A stretch of 64,000 bases of DNA from DASZBX01 sp035943635 (lineage in GTDB: Bacteria > Actinomycetota > Actinomycetes > Streptomycetales > Catenulisporaceae): NCBI GenBank assembly GCA_035943635.1, contig DASZBX010000147.1, positions 130,245 through 194,244 of the forward strand, given 5' to 3'. The notes beneath the pieces are model-generated. The model was not told where the DNA came from. It did no database searches and saw only the letters and a list, made by a program, of their open reading frames with translations. Of the stretch, positions 7,426 through 14,549 are shown piece after piece. The translations under genes were made by a program, and so were the position numbers. The number at the start of each line of letters is the position of its first letter. Within the stretch, counting starts at the first letter, position 1.

Positions 7426-8968
7426 CCTCGCCGTGACCGACCCGTCCGCGCCCGAGCCCGCCGCGCCCGCCGTCCGGGTGCGCTTCCCCCCGTCGCCCAC
7501 CGGCGACCCGCACGTCGGGATGGTGCGCTCCGCCCTGTTCAACTACGCCTTCGCCCGGCACTTCGGCGGCACCTTCGTGTTCCGGATCGAGGACACCGAC
7601 CTCGCCCGCAACACCGAGGAGTCCTACCGGATGCTCCTGGCCACGATGCGCTGGATGGGCATGGACTGGGACGAGGGGCCCGAGGTCGGCGGCCCGTACG
7701 GCCCGTACCTGCAGTCGCAGCGGACCGGGATCTACGCCGAGGTCGCCGAGAAGCTCAAGGCCGCCGGTCACGCTTACGAGTGCTTCTGCACCCCCGAGGA
7801 GCTCGAAGCCGGCCGCGAGCGGGCCAAGGCGGCCAAGCGCACCCCCGGGTACGAGGGCACCTGCCGCAGTCTCAGCGCCGAGCAGATCGCCGCGCACCGG
7901 GCGGCCGGCCGCACCAGCGTGCTGCGCTTCAAGATGCCCGAGGGCCCGATCACCTGGGACGACCTCGTCCGCGGGGAGATCACCTTCGACGCGGCCAATG
8001 TGCCGGACTACGTGCTGGTCCGCGCGGACGGCTCGCCGCTGTACACCCTGACCAACCCGGTCGACGACTCGATGATGCGGATCACCCACGCGATGCGCGG
8101 CGAGGACCTGCTCTCCTCCACCCCGCGCCAGCTGCCGCTGCACGCCGCCCTGATCGAGATCGGCGTCGGCACGACCGTCCCGCGCTTCGGCCACCTGCCG
8201 TACGTGATGGGCGAGGGCAACAAGAAGCTGTCCAAGCGCGACCCGGGCGCGTCGTTCAGCCACTACCTCAAGCGCGGCTTCCTGCCCGAGGGCCTGCTGA
8301 ACTACCTGTGCCTGCTCGGCTGGTCGCTCGGCGAGGACGAGGAGATCTTCACCAAGGCCCAGCTGGTCGCCGCATTCGACGGCACCCGGATCTCGGTCAA
8401 CCCGGCCCGGTTCGACCTGAAGAAGTGCGAGGCGATCAACGCCGTGCACCTGCGCCGCCTCGCGCCGGAGGACCTGGCCAAGCGGATCCTGCCGTTCCTG
8501 TACGACGCCGGCCTGCTGCGCGGCGCGGCCGGAGCACCGAGGTCGCAGGAACGCCACCTGGCCGACGACGCCGAATGGCACCTGCTGCTCGCCACGATCC
8601 CGCTGATCCAGGAGCGCATGGTCGTGCTGTCCGACGCGGTGAACATGGTCGGCTTCCTGTTCGTCGAGGAGTCCGGGTTCGCGGTGGACCCCGAGGACGG
8701 CGCCAAGGTGCTCACCAGCGAGGCCAAGCCCGTCCTGGACGCCACCCTGGCCGCGCTGGAGCAGCTGCCCGAGGCCGAGTGGACCACCGAGTCCGTCGAC
8801 CAGGCACTGCGCGTCGCCCTGATCGAGGGCCTGGGCCTGAAGCCGAAGAACGCCTTCACCCCGGTCCGGGTCGCGATCACCGGCCGCCGCGTCTCCCCGC
8901 CGCTGTTCGAGTCGCTCGAACTCCTCGGCCGCGAGCGCACACTGGCCCGACTGCGCGCCGCGGTCTGA
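7418..8968 (+). CDS. gltX: Glutamyl-tRNA synthetase
   Basis: Class I aminoacyl-tRNA synthetase charging tRNA-Glu, and in actinobacteria also tRNA-Gln for later transamidation by GatCAB. The HIGH-equivalent is PSPTGDPHVGMVRSAL around residue 30. The KMSKS-equivalent is NKKLSKRDP around residue 270. EDTDLARN and GPYLQSQR are typical. The C-terminal all-helical anticodon-binding domain ends with RVAITGRRVSPPLFESLELLG. Length 516 aa is slightly longer than average because of an N-terminal Ala/Pro extension. The GTG start overlaps the FAH gene. A tRNA-Gln lies 210 bp downstream. Confidence 0.96.
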   Translation: MTDLAVTDPSAPEPAAPAVRVRFPPSPTGDPHVGMVRSALFNYAFARHFGGTFVFRIEDTDLARNTEESYRMLLATMRWMGMDWDEGPEVGGPYGPYLQSQRTGIYAEVAEKLKAAGHAYECFCTPEELEAGRERAKAAKRTPGYEGTCRSLSAEQIAAHRAAGRTSVLRFKMPEGPITWDDLVRGEITFDAANVPDYVLVRADGSPLYTLTNPVDDSMMRITHAMRGEDLLSSTPRQLPLHAALIEIGVGTTVPRFGHLPYVMGEGNKKLSKRDPGASFSHYLKRGFLPEGLLNYLCLLGWSLGEDEEIFTKAQLVAAFDGTRISVNPARFDLKKCEAINAVHLRRLAPEDLAKRILPFLYDAGLLRGAAGAPRSQERHLADDAEWHLLLATIPLIQERMVVLSDAVNMVGFLFVEESGFAVDPEDGAKVLTSEAKPVLDATLAALEQLPEAEWTTESVDQALRVALIEGLGLKPKNAFTPVRVAITGRRVSPPLFESLELLGRERTLARLRAAV

Positions 8969-9020
8969 TCGTTCTGCGGATCGTCACGCCCGCGGTGGTC
9001 TGAGCCAGGTCGCTGTGGGG

Positions 9021-9051
9021 CCCGCGGCGGCCTGGCCCAGGCCGCCGCGGG
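9021..9051 (+). terminator. Strong GC hairpin after gltX
   Basis: CCCGCGGCGGCCTGG (9021-9035) is perfectly complementary to CCAGGCCGCCGCGGG (9037-9051). It stands about 50 bp after the gltX stop. There is no U-tract; such tract-free hairpins are usual at actinobacterial gene ends. Confidence 0.7.
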
Positions 9052-9100
9052 TGAGTCCACATGCCCTCCCACCTGGTGTTACGTCGATCGAATAACCAAG

Positions 9101-9130
9101 TTGGGTGATCAGCCGAATGTCCGGTACAGT
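9101..9130 (+). promoter_or_regulatory. Predicted promoter for tRNA-Gln
   Basis: TTGGGT (9101-9106) and TACAGT (9125-9130), 18 bp apart, place a transcription start near 9137, about 45 bp before the mature tRNA. Confidence 0.5.
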
Positions 9131-9180
9131 TATCCAGGCAACGTGAGTTGCAGCCAAGCTTCCCGCCAGGGAAGCAGTGA

Positions 9181-9252
9181 TGGGGTATGGGGTAATTGGC
9201 AGCCCAGCAGATTCTGGTTCTGTTAGTCTAGGTTCGAGTCCTGGTACCCCAG
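9181..9252 (+). tRNA. tRNA-Gln (CTG)
   Basis: The acceptor stem TGGGGTA (9181-9187) pairs with TACCCCA (9245-9251), with discriminator G at 9252. The anticodon arm GCAGA-TTCTGGT-TCTGT gives anticodon CTG. The T arm contains GGTTCGAGTCC. CCA is not encoded. It has its own promoter and a U-tailed terminator, and marks the boundary between conserved housekeeping genes and the accessory patch that follows. Confidence 0.95.
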
Positions 9253-9261
9253 CTATAAACG

Positions 9262-9314
9262 CGCTACTCAGACCCTGTCCTTCGGGACAGTCGGATTGAG
9301 TAGCGATTTTATTT
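9262..9314 (+). terminator. Terminator of tRNA-Gln
   Basis: CGCTACTCA (9262-9270) pairs with TGAGTAGCG (9297-9305), with an inner CTGTCC-TTCG-GGACAG stem capped by a stable UUCG tetraloop, followed by ATTTTATTT. Confidence 0.9.
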
Positions 9315-9423
9315 GTGGCGCGAGCCGCGTCCGATTCCAGGGCGCGGCTCTTTTGTGTGGTCGTTGGCAGCTTCAATCAGTACTCGTCTTCTTGACCGCA
9401 CCTTCCAGGCGCGCAACACTCAG

Positions 9424-9448
9424 CTGGCAATAGTCGGCAATAACTGCC
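9424..9448 (+). promoter_or_regulatory. CTGGCAATAGTC operator-like repeat, upstream copy
   Basis: CTGGCAATAGTC (9424-9435) followed at once by GGCAATAA and an inverted TGCC lies 15 bp before the first gene of the DUF6879/Scr1 set. The same 12-mer recurs at 11074-11085 beyond the regulator gene. Two copies bracketing a DNA-binding protein gene suggest its autoregulatory sites. Confidence 0.5.
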
Positions 9449-9462
9449 GAGGAGCCAGAGCC

Positions 9463-9672
9463 ATGAAGCTGCAATTCCTCGGTACCACCAGCAGCGACGG
9501 CGACTGCCCGACGCTGTACCCGACCGACCGCGATACCTACGTTGTCCAGGGCTACCAGGTGACTGACCCCGAAGCGCTCGCCGAACTGCGCGATGTCCTG
9601 CCCGGCGAGACCCTCGTGGAGAGTCCGCGCGGGCTCCTCAAGTTCGCCGAGGCAGAAGAACGGAACCAGTGA
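9463..9672 (+). CDS. Small hypothetical protein upstream of DUF6879 gene, 69 aa
   Basis: ATG at 9463 follows GAGGAGCCAGAGCC with a usable GGAG. The product reads MKLQFLGTTSSDGDCPTLYP, then TYVVQGYQVTDPEALAELRD and ESPRGLLKFAE. It is a compact protein of a type commonly seen directly before DUF6879 genes in actinomycetes. Its stop overlaps the GTG of the next gene (ATGA-like overlap at 9669-9672), so the two are coupled. Biochemical role unknown. The three-gene set (this, DUF6879, Scr1-type regulator) occurs in many copies in Streptomyces-like genomes and is thought to be toxin-antitoxin-like. Confidence 0.8.
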   Translation: MKLQFLGTTSSDGDCPTLYPTDRDTYVVQGYQVTDPEALAELRDVLPGETLVESPRGLLKFAEAEERNQ

Positions 9673-10193
9673 GCAACGGCTACATCACCGGAGGCGGATT
9701 CGCCGCGTTGTTCGACAGCTACGAGCACACGGCATTCCGGCTTGAAGTGCGCAAATCCTACCTTGGAGTCCCGTACGAGCAAGATCGCTTCGCCAAATTC
9801 CTGGCTGGGGAAGACGACGAGGCCCAACGCACGCGTCCCTGGCTGACCGGGGTCAGGCGTCGGGCCGGCGAGGGCAAAACCATGACCCGAGCGCGAGTCG
9901 TCGACCATCCGGCCACCGATTACGTGCGCTACGCCTACCAGGCGGCGGTGGCCAATATCGCTGCGGGTGAAGACATCCGGTATCTGGATCGGAGCGCGGC
10001 TACCGATCTCCCGGCTTATGACTTCTGGCTGTTCGACTCCTCACGGCTCTACCTCATGCACTACACCGAAGACGATGAATCGCTTGGCGCCGAGGAAGTG
10101 ACCGACCCAAGGCGTATTCTGCAGCATGCGTACTACCGTGACGCTGCTTGGCACTATGCCCTACCTCACCAACAGTTCTCACTGACGAACTAG
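9669..10193 (+). CDS. DUF6879 family protein
   Basis: 174 residues; GTG start overlapping the preceding stop. Soluble, with no membrane segment. Characteristic features are FAALFDSYEHTAFRLEVR at the N-terminus, a basic/aromatic middle, DYVRYAYQAAVANIAAGEDI, and the C-terminal DFWLFDSSRLYLMHYTEDD typical of the family. It is the presumed effector or partner of the Scr1-type regulator encoded 18 bp downstream. Such pairs have been proposed to act as toxin-antitoxin-like or developmental switch modules (compare the Scr1/Scr2 pair in Streptomyces), but no activity can be read from the sequence. Confidence 0.82.
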   Translation: MSNGYITGGGFAALFDSYEHTAFRLEVRKSYLGVPYEQDRFAKFLAGEDDEAQRTRPWLTGVRRRAGEGKTMTRARVVDHPATDYVRYAYQAAVANIAAGEDIRYLDRSAATDLPAYDFWLFDSSRLYLMHYTEDDESLGAEEVTDPRRILQHAYYRDAAWHYALPHQQFSLTN

Positions 10194-10210
10194 AAGCCAC
10201 CCGACCGCCC

Positions 10211-11047
10211 ATGTCCAGCTTTGACCGTGCCCGTGAATCCCTCGGCCGCCGCCTACGCGAACTGAGGGAGCAGACTGGCCTGAACGGGAAGCAGTTCGCC
10301 GAAGCCCTGGGCTGGCAAGCGACCAAAGTCTCCCGCCTGGAGAACGGTCAGCGTACGCCGAGCCGGTCTGACATCACCGCATGGGCTGAAGCCGCCGACG
10401 CCGTTGCGGTCACCGACGAGTTGCTGACTCTCACGGCGGCTCTCGACGAGATGTATGCCACCTGGAAGCGGCAGCTCAAAGCCGGGTTCGGCCCTCGGCA
10501 GCGCAAGAGCCTCGAAGCCGAAGGCCAGACCCGCTTTCTCCGCGGCTTCCAGTGCAGCGTCGTGCCAGGACTTGTCCAGACTCCTGACTATGCCCGCCGC
10601 GTCTTCGAGCACAACTCCGCGCTGCACGGCTTCGCCCAGGACATCGACGATGCCGTGGACATCCGCATGCGCCGCCAACAAGTGCTCTACGAGTCACGGC
10701 AACGCCTGCATCTGGTCATGACCGAGGGAGCTTTGCGTCATACGACCGTGACGCCGCACGTCATGCGAGCCCAACTCGACCGCATCATTTCTGTCAGCAC
10801 CTTGGCGAACGTGGTGCTCGGCGTCATCCCCTTTGATCGGCAGCTGCCTGTCCTGCCGCTGCACGGATTCATGATTTATGACGAGCAGACCGTCAGAGTC
10901 GAGACCGTCACCGCCGAACTGACCGTGGCCGACCCCGCCGAAGTACAGCTCTACCTGAAGATCTTCAAGGCCCTGGCCGACGCCGCACTGTACGGCAAGG
11001 ATTTGCGAACACATCTGATCGAACTTCAGGCCGGACTGGCCGACTAA
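10211..11047 (+). CDS. Scr1-family XRE regulator (HTH plus DUF5753)
   Basis: 278 residues. The N-terminal Cro/C1-type helix-turn-helix is evident at residues 8-65 (LGRRLRELREQTGLNGKQFA, then GWQATKVSRLENGQRTPS). The remaining 200 residues are the DUF5753 domain, recognised by RFLRGFQCSVVPGLVQTPDYAR, FDRQLPVLPLHGFMIYD and YLKIFKALADAALYG. ATG at 10211 gives the standard N-terminus; an upstream in-frame ATG at 10148 lies inside the DUF6879 gene. The protein probably binds the CTGGCAATAGTC repeats on either side of the set and neutralises or represses its DUF6879 partner; this is inference from family and layout. Confidence 0.88.
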   Translation: MSSFDRARESLGRRLRELREQTGLNGKQFAEALGWQATKVSRLENGQRTPSRSDITAWAEAADAVAVTDELLTLTAALDEMYATWKRQLKAGFGPRQRKSLEAEGQTRFLRGFQCSVVPGLVQTPDYARRVFEHNSALHGFAQDIDDAVDIRMRRQQVLYESRQRLHLVMTEGALRHTTVTPHVMRAQLDRIISVSTLANVVLGVIPFDRQLPVLPLHGFMIYDEQTVRVETVTAELTVADPAEVQLYLKIFKALADAALYGKDLRTHLIELQAGLAD

Positions 11048-11063
11048 CGCCGCGGTGCCAGAT

Positions 11064-11088
11064 CTGGCAATCTCTGGCAATAGTCTGG
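11064..11088 (+). promoter_or_regulatory. CTGGCAAT tandem repeat, downstream copy
   Basis: CTGGCAATCT directly followed by CTGGCAATAGTCTGG gives a tandem repeat with 10-bp period, one helical turn. The 12-mer CTGGCAATAGTC matches the site at 9424. It lies between the regulator stop and the next small gene, so it may control that gene. Confidence 0.5.
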
Positions 11089-11120
11089 AAGGTGCCGCGA
11101 GCGCTGTCTACCTTGGCCGT

Positions 11121-11426
11121 ATGACCGATTCGCCGAAGGGCGCGAAGTCCTTTGCCTGGCAGGTTCGATACACCTGGGAATGTACTGGCAGGGTCGTGCA
11201 CCCGAAATTCACCTACAGCGACGTCCCGCGAGAAGATCTTGCCATTGCGCAGAGCGAAGCCGCTGTGAAGCGGGCCTCTCAACGCAACGGGCACTGCCCC
11301 TATGGCTGGAACGCCTGCGCACCCCCTAAGCCATCGACAGCATTCGCACGATCAATCAGCCAGCTGTCATCTGTCGTGAAAATGGGCTCGGCGTCGGTCA
11401 CGGCTGTCCCTGCGTCTGCTCGATGA
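11121..11426 (+). CDS. Hypothetical protein, C-terminus probably replaced by inserted sequence
   Basis: ATG at 11121 opens a 101-residue frame. The first 65 residues look coding: a WQVRYTWECTGRVVHPKF segment, then acidic/basic helix DLAIAQSEAAVKRASQRNG and two Cys in HCPYGWNACAP. From about 11363 the frame runs through the repeat GCTGTCATCTGTCGTGAAAA and reads as low-quality Ser/Ala sequence, so the natural C-terminus was probably lost. No family recognised. It is downstream of the tandem CTGGCAAT repeat and could belong to the Scr1 regulon. Confidence 0.45.
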   Translation: MTDSPKGAKSFAWQVRYTWECTGRVVHPKFTYSDVPREDLAIAQSEAAVKRASQRNGHCPYGWNACAPPKPSTAFARSISQLSSVVKMGSASVTAVPASAR

Positions 11427-11612
11427 TGGCCCGGCCACCATCGCGGTCACGGGTCCAGCTCGGGCGCAGGTGCGCGCAGCGCACTCCCTGTCCGCACCGC
11501 CGTTCAGGGAGTTTAATGAAAGAGCGTCAGCTTCCCCGTTTTGTCGCGCGATTCCTTCGGGCTGCAAACCCGACAGCAGGATCGGGATTCGCGTTTCAGG
11601 GAGGAGCGGCTG

Positions 11613-11726
11613 ATGTCCGATCAAGCCGAAAACGACAAGAAGGACACGTTGTGGCGCAGGCTCGGGGTCGTCGGCTCGTTTGTCGACGCCGCCGTGCGCC
11701 TGGCTGAACTGTTCTTACGGCGCTGA
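11613..11726 (+). CDS. 37-aa peptide with strong RBS and amphipathic C-terminus
   Basis: GGGAGGAG lies eight bases before the ATG, one of the best ribosome sites in the window. The product begins acidic/polar (MSDQAENDKKD) and ends with LWRRLGVVGSFVDAAVRLAE and LFLRR: a 24-residue amphipathic, Arg-flanked hydrophobic helix. A strong terminator begins four bases after the stop. A tight RBS-ORF-terminator unit argues that the peptide is real. Possible roles are a membrane-active small peptide or a fragment tail; no homologue is recognised. Confidence 0.5.
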   Translation: MSDQAENDKKDTLWRRLGVVGSFVDAAVRLAELFLRR

Positions 11727-11729
11727 TCG

Positions 11730-11759
11730 AGGAGGGCGCTCTCCCGGGGGCGCCCTCCT
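11730..11759 (+). terminator. Terminator after the 37-aa peptide
   Basis: AGGAGGGCGC (11730-11739) pairs with GCGCCCTCCT (11750-11759) around a CTCCCGGGGG loop region that can add further pairs. A short TTCG tail follows. Confidence 0.75.
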
Positions 11760-11782
11760 TCGCTGTCGTCTGTCGCGAAAAT

Positions 11783-11895
11783 GGGTTCTGGCGCTGATCT
11801 TGTCGCGATGTTGGTCAGATTCATGTCGCTCGCGTGGTCGGCAACGTGGTGCAGCAATGCTGGTCGGCACCGCAACAAGATCAGCGCCAGAACCC
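11783..11895 (+). repeat. Perfect 21-bp inverted repeat with 71-nt spacer
   Basis: GGGTTCTGGCGCTGATCTTGT (11783-11803) is the exact reverse complement of 11875-11895. Pairing continues imperfectly inward for another 14 positions (TGTCGCGATGTTGG against the arm near 11861-11874). The structure directly adjoins the second 24-bp direct repeat. It could be a miniature transposable element or a long hairpin between convergent transcripts. Nothing coding is seen in 11727-11990. Confidence 0.6.
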
Positions 11896-11990
11896 GAAAG
11901 TCGAGCAGCCGCGGTCGCAGTCAGCGCACTAGACGCTGACACTGCGGCCGCGGCGGGGCCGCCCACTCGACCTGGTCGCCGAATTCCGGT

Positions 11991-13676
11991 TCAGACACTG
12001 GTCGGCATGGCCGAGTGTGGGCCGGTGGGTTGGGGGACAAGGCGAGCAGCGGTGGGCTGGGTCTCGTCGGTGGTGGGGGACGGGTCCGCGTTGACGGGAA
12101 GTGAGCTCATCCGGACCACCAGACACCACGCGACCACGATGCCCGCGGCGCACAGCAGCAGCGGCAGTTCGGGGCCGAGCGGGGGGAGCCATTTGCCATG
12201 CAGGACATCGAGATGCGCACCGCCGCTCTCGAACCGGATCATGGTGACGTACAGCATCACTCCCTGGATGGGCAGCAGCACAAGCCCGACCATACGAGTG
12301 ACTTTCCGCAGGTGCTGGGGAATCAACACACGCTGCTCGCCGAGCGCATGCGCAGCAAGCAGCGGTGCGCCGACGATGAACGGGAGCGCATACCGCCCCT
12401 GCGAAAGCCACCAACCATGCGCCACAGTCTCGGCATCGGGATAGATCAGGATGACGTACGCACCCAGGATGATGCCCACGATACGCAGGCGGTCGACCGT
12501 CCCACTTACCGCGAGAGCGAGCAGAATCAACGCCGCGCAGACACCAAACCAGACATAGAACACCAGACCAGGAGTCGGCACATCACCATACGACGTCAGC
12601 GCGATGAATCCATCGGTGTAATAAGTCGTCCGACTCCACAACTCGTCCACATACGCATGCGCAAGCGTCAGGTGCCCGGCGGTAGAACCAGCGGCCAGAT
12701 TGCCGACACCACCGGTGAGCTTGACCCACACATACCCGAAGACCAACCCAACTCCCGTCACCGGCAACCACCGCAGCAACGTCCGATTCGCGAGCACAGC
12801 CCGCACCCAACCACGCCCACCACGCCCACCACGATCCAGCCCCGAGAGAACCCGCCGAGGATGGCGCAGCCACCCCACCACCCCCCCGAACACCGCAACA
12901 CCAACCGTCAGAACCAGCCACTCGACCCCGAAACTCCGGAACACGGCCAGAAACGCGCCGCTGACGCACGCCAGCCGCACCAGCCCCGGGCTCGCCTGCC
13001 GGGCGTCGACGATGCCGATCAGGGCCACCCACAACGCCAGCCCGACCACGATCTCCGGCCCGGCCGGGTTCACCCCGCCCTCCAGGTTGACCACCACCGG
13101 GGTCAGCACCACGAGCAGTCCGGGCAGCAGCCACCGGGCGTGCCGCAGCCGGGACGCGGCGGTGACCGCGAAGGCGATGAAGGCGCTCATGAACACGGTG
13201 GTCAGCAGGCGCGCGGCGATGATGCCGAAGAAGGTCGGCCAGATCCGGATCGGCCAGCCGACCAGGGCGTAGTACACCGGCGAGTAGGTCGCCGCGTTCG
13301 ACGAGGTCTCGATCATCTGCCTTGTCTGGGCCGGGTCGGCGCCGGCCGTCGCGGCGCAGTGGGCCGAGGCGGCGTGGTTCCAGCGGAAGCAGCTGAACCC
13401 GATGTGCAGGCCGTCGGGCATCAGGCTCTGCGGCGCTCGGATCAGGCCGTCGGCGGGCGCGCGGACCTGGCCGCTCCACACCGCGTACGCGCGCAGCACG
13501 TGCTGGAGCTCGTCCGCCGGGCCGTCGTACGGCATCGCCAGCGACCAGGCCGCGCCGAGCAGGGCAAAGGCCAGGAAGGCGAGCAGCCAGACCCGGCGCG
13601 GCGGCAGGGGCGCCCCCGGCCCGGACGTTGAACCCCGGATGAACAGTCGAACACGCTGGATGGTACTGGTGCGCAT
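11991..13676 (-). CDS. DUF2142 polytopic membrane protein (first of two paralogues)
   Basis: 561 residues with about twelve hydrophobic helices. The family hallmark is a first helix followed by SLAMPYDGPADELQHVLRAY, an acidic extracellular loop like the catalytic loop of GT-C glycosyltransferases, and later GGVNPAGPEIVVGLALWVAL. DUF2142 proteins are found in polysaccharide and teichoic-acid loci and are suspected GT-C enzymes using polyprenyl-phosphate sugars. ATG at 13676 has GGGAAGG about 11 bp upstream; an ATG at 13703 is possible. The C-terminal 45 residues are a Pro/Thr-rich tail. A paralogue with the same signature closes the locus at 24203-25780. Confidence 0.86.
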   Translation of the reverse strand: MRTSTIQRVRLFIRGSTSGPGAPLPPRRVWLLAFLAFALLGAAWSLAMPYDGPADELQHVLRAYAVWSGQVRAPADGLIRAPQSLMPDGLHIGFSCFRWNHAASAHCAATAGADPAQTRQMIETSSNAATYSPVYYALVGWPIRIWPTFFGIIAARLLTTVFMSAFIAFAVTAASRLRHARWLLPGLLVVLTPVVVNLEGGVNPAGPEIVVGLALWVALIGIVDARQASPGLVRLACVSGAFLAVFRSFGVEWLVLTVGVAVFGGVVGWLRHPRRVLSGLDRGGRGGRGWVRAVLANRTLLRWLPVTGVGLVFGYVWVKLTGGVGNLAAGSTAGHLTLAHAYVDELWSRTTYYTDGFIALTSYGDVPTPGLVFYVWFGVCAALILLALAVSGTVDRLRIVGIILGAYVILIYPDAETVAHGWWLSQGRYALPFIVGAPLLAAHALGEQRVLIPQHLRKVTRMVGLVLLPIQGVMLYVTMIRFESGGAHLDVLHGKWLPPLGPELPLLLCAAGIVVAWCLVVRMSSLPVNADPSPTTDETQPTAARLVPQPTGPHSAMPTSV

Positions 13677-14171
13677 AGTGGAACGTGCCTTCCCGCACAA
13701 CATTGGGGGACGAGACGGGCAAAGACTATCAACGCCAGCGTAACGAAGTGAAAACAGGGAGTGACGGAACGCGGGCCGGGACTCGGCCGGGGATCTTCCC
13801 CGCCTGCCGGCGCCCCGATCGCGGCCGCCGGCCGGCCGCCGGGCCCGGGAGTGTCGTCGACGGTCGGGTCACGGGTCTGTCGCAAACCCGCGGCCCGGCC
13901 GTGACGCTCCACCGCCCCGGCCCGGACGGGCGCTAGAGTCAGCCTTGGCCGACCGCGATCAGGCCGCCGCCGCCCTGGGCCGTCCTCGGGTCCGACCCAC
14001 CCGCTGACCCGGGTCGGACCCGCCCCGGGCCGGGCCGGTCCCGATCGGCCGACCGGTGCCGCGGACGCTGCCGTACACCGGAACCCCGGCGCCGAGGCGG
14101 TATCTTTGGCTGCGGTGCCACGAGTTGCGCGGAGCCGGACACACCGGCCCGGGCGGGTTTGGGAGAGCAAG
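13677..14171. other. Divergent intergenic region, 495 bp
   Basis: Separates the leftward DUF2142 gene from the rightward DUF2304-GT2 pair. It is very GC-rich, and I see no convincing gene in it. A TAGAGT hexamer at 13934-13939 could serve as a -10 for the rightward genes, but no good -35 accompanies it. Several short GC palindromes near 13820-13860 have no clear role. Confidence 0.4.
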
Positions 14172-14549
14172 ATGAGGCTGTCGATCCTCACCGGTGCGAC
14201 CGGGGTCGTGCTCCTCGGTTTCATCTACGAACTGTTACGCCGCCGACAACTGCGGGAGAAGTACGCCGTGCTGTGGCTGGTGGTCGGCGTGGTCGTGATC
14301 CCCTTCGCCTTCTTCCCGCACGTGCTCGACACCCTGGCCCGGACCGTCGGCGTGGCCAGCGGGGTGAGCCTGGTGCTGTTCCTGGCCGTGCTCTTCCTGC
14401 TGCTGGTCTGCGTGCACCTGAGCTGGGAGGCGAGCCGGCTGGAGGAGGAGACCCGCTGCCTGGCCGAGGAGATCGCGCTGATCAAGACCACCCTGGCCGA
14501 CCGGGACCGGGCCGTGGACGCGCTGGTGGCGTCGAGGAGCGAGCTGTGA
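14172..14549 (+). CDS. DUF2304 family small membrane protein
   Basis: 125 residues with three hydrophobic segments: LSILTGATGVVLLGFIYELL, YAVLWLVVGVVVIPFAF and SLVLFLAVLFLLLVCVHLSW. The Arg-rich LLRRRQLREKYAVLW after the first helix is the family signature, and a coiled-coil tail follows (SRLEEETRCLAEEIALIK). DUF2304 proteins are regularly encoded beside GT2 enzymes of the dolichyl/polyprenyl-phosphate mannose synthase type and may anchor them or assist lipid-linked sugar transfer. The stop overlaps the GTG of the GT2 gene. ATG at 14172 follows GGGAGAGCAAG. Confidence 0.88.
   Translation: MRLSILTGATGVVLLGFIYELLRRRQLREKYAVLWLVVGVVVIPFAFFPHVLDTLARTVGVASGVSLVLFLAVLFLLLVCVHLSWEASRLEEETRCLAEEIALIKTTLADRDRAVDALVASRSEL

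Larger units (their letters stand above)
11363..11785 (+). repeat. Pair of 24-bp direct repeats, possible insertion debris
   Basis: GCTGTCATCTGTCGTGAAAATGGG-like sequence at 11363-11386 recurs at 11762-11785 with two mismatches (positions 7 and 15). The copies flank a 375-bp segment containing the 37-aa peptide gene and its terminator. The second copy runs directly into a 21-bp inverted repeat. No transposase frame is present, so these may be ends of decayed or non-autonomous elements. Confidence 0.5.

Noticed and set aside
11423..11707. A 94-codon frame overlapping the 37-aa peptide gene
   Set aside because: Arg/Pro/Cys-rich with no ribosome site; the 37-aa frame has the strong ribosome site and terminator.
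12198..13631. A 477-codon plus-strand frame over the first DUF2142 gene
   Set aside because: Gln/Arg/Pro/His-rich, no motif; opposite strand encodes a normal membrane protein.
13685..13936. An 83-codon frame in the 495-bp divergent gap
   Set aside because: Arg/Gly/Pro-rich, no ribosome site, and it starts antisense to the DUF2142 5' end.
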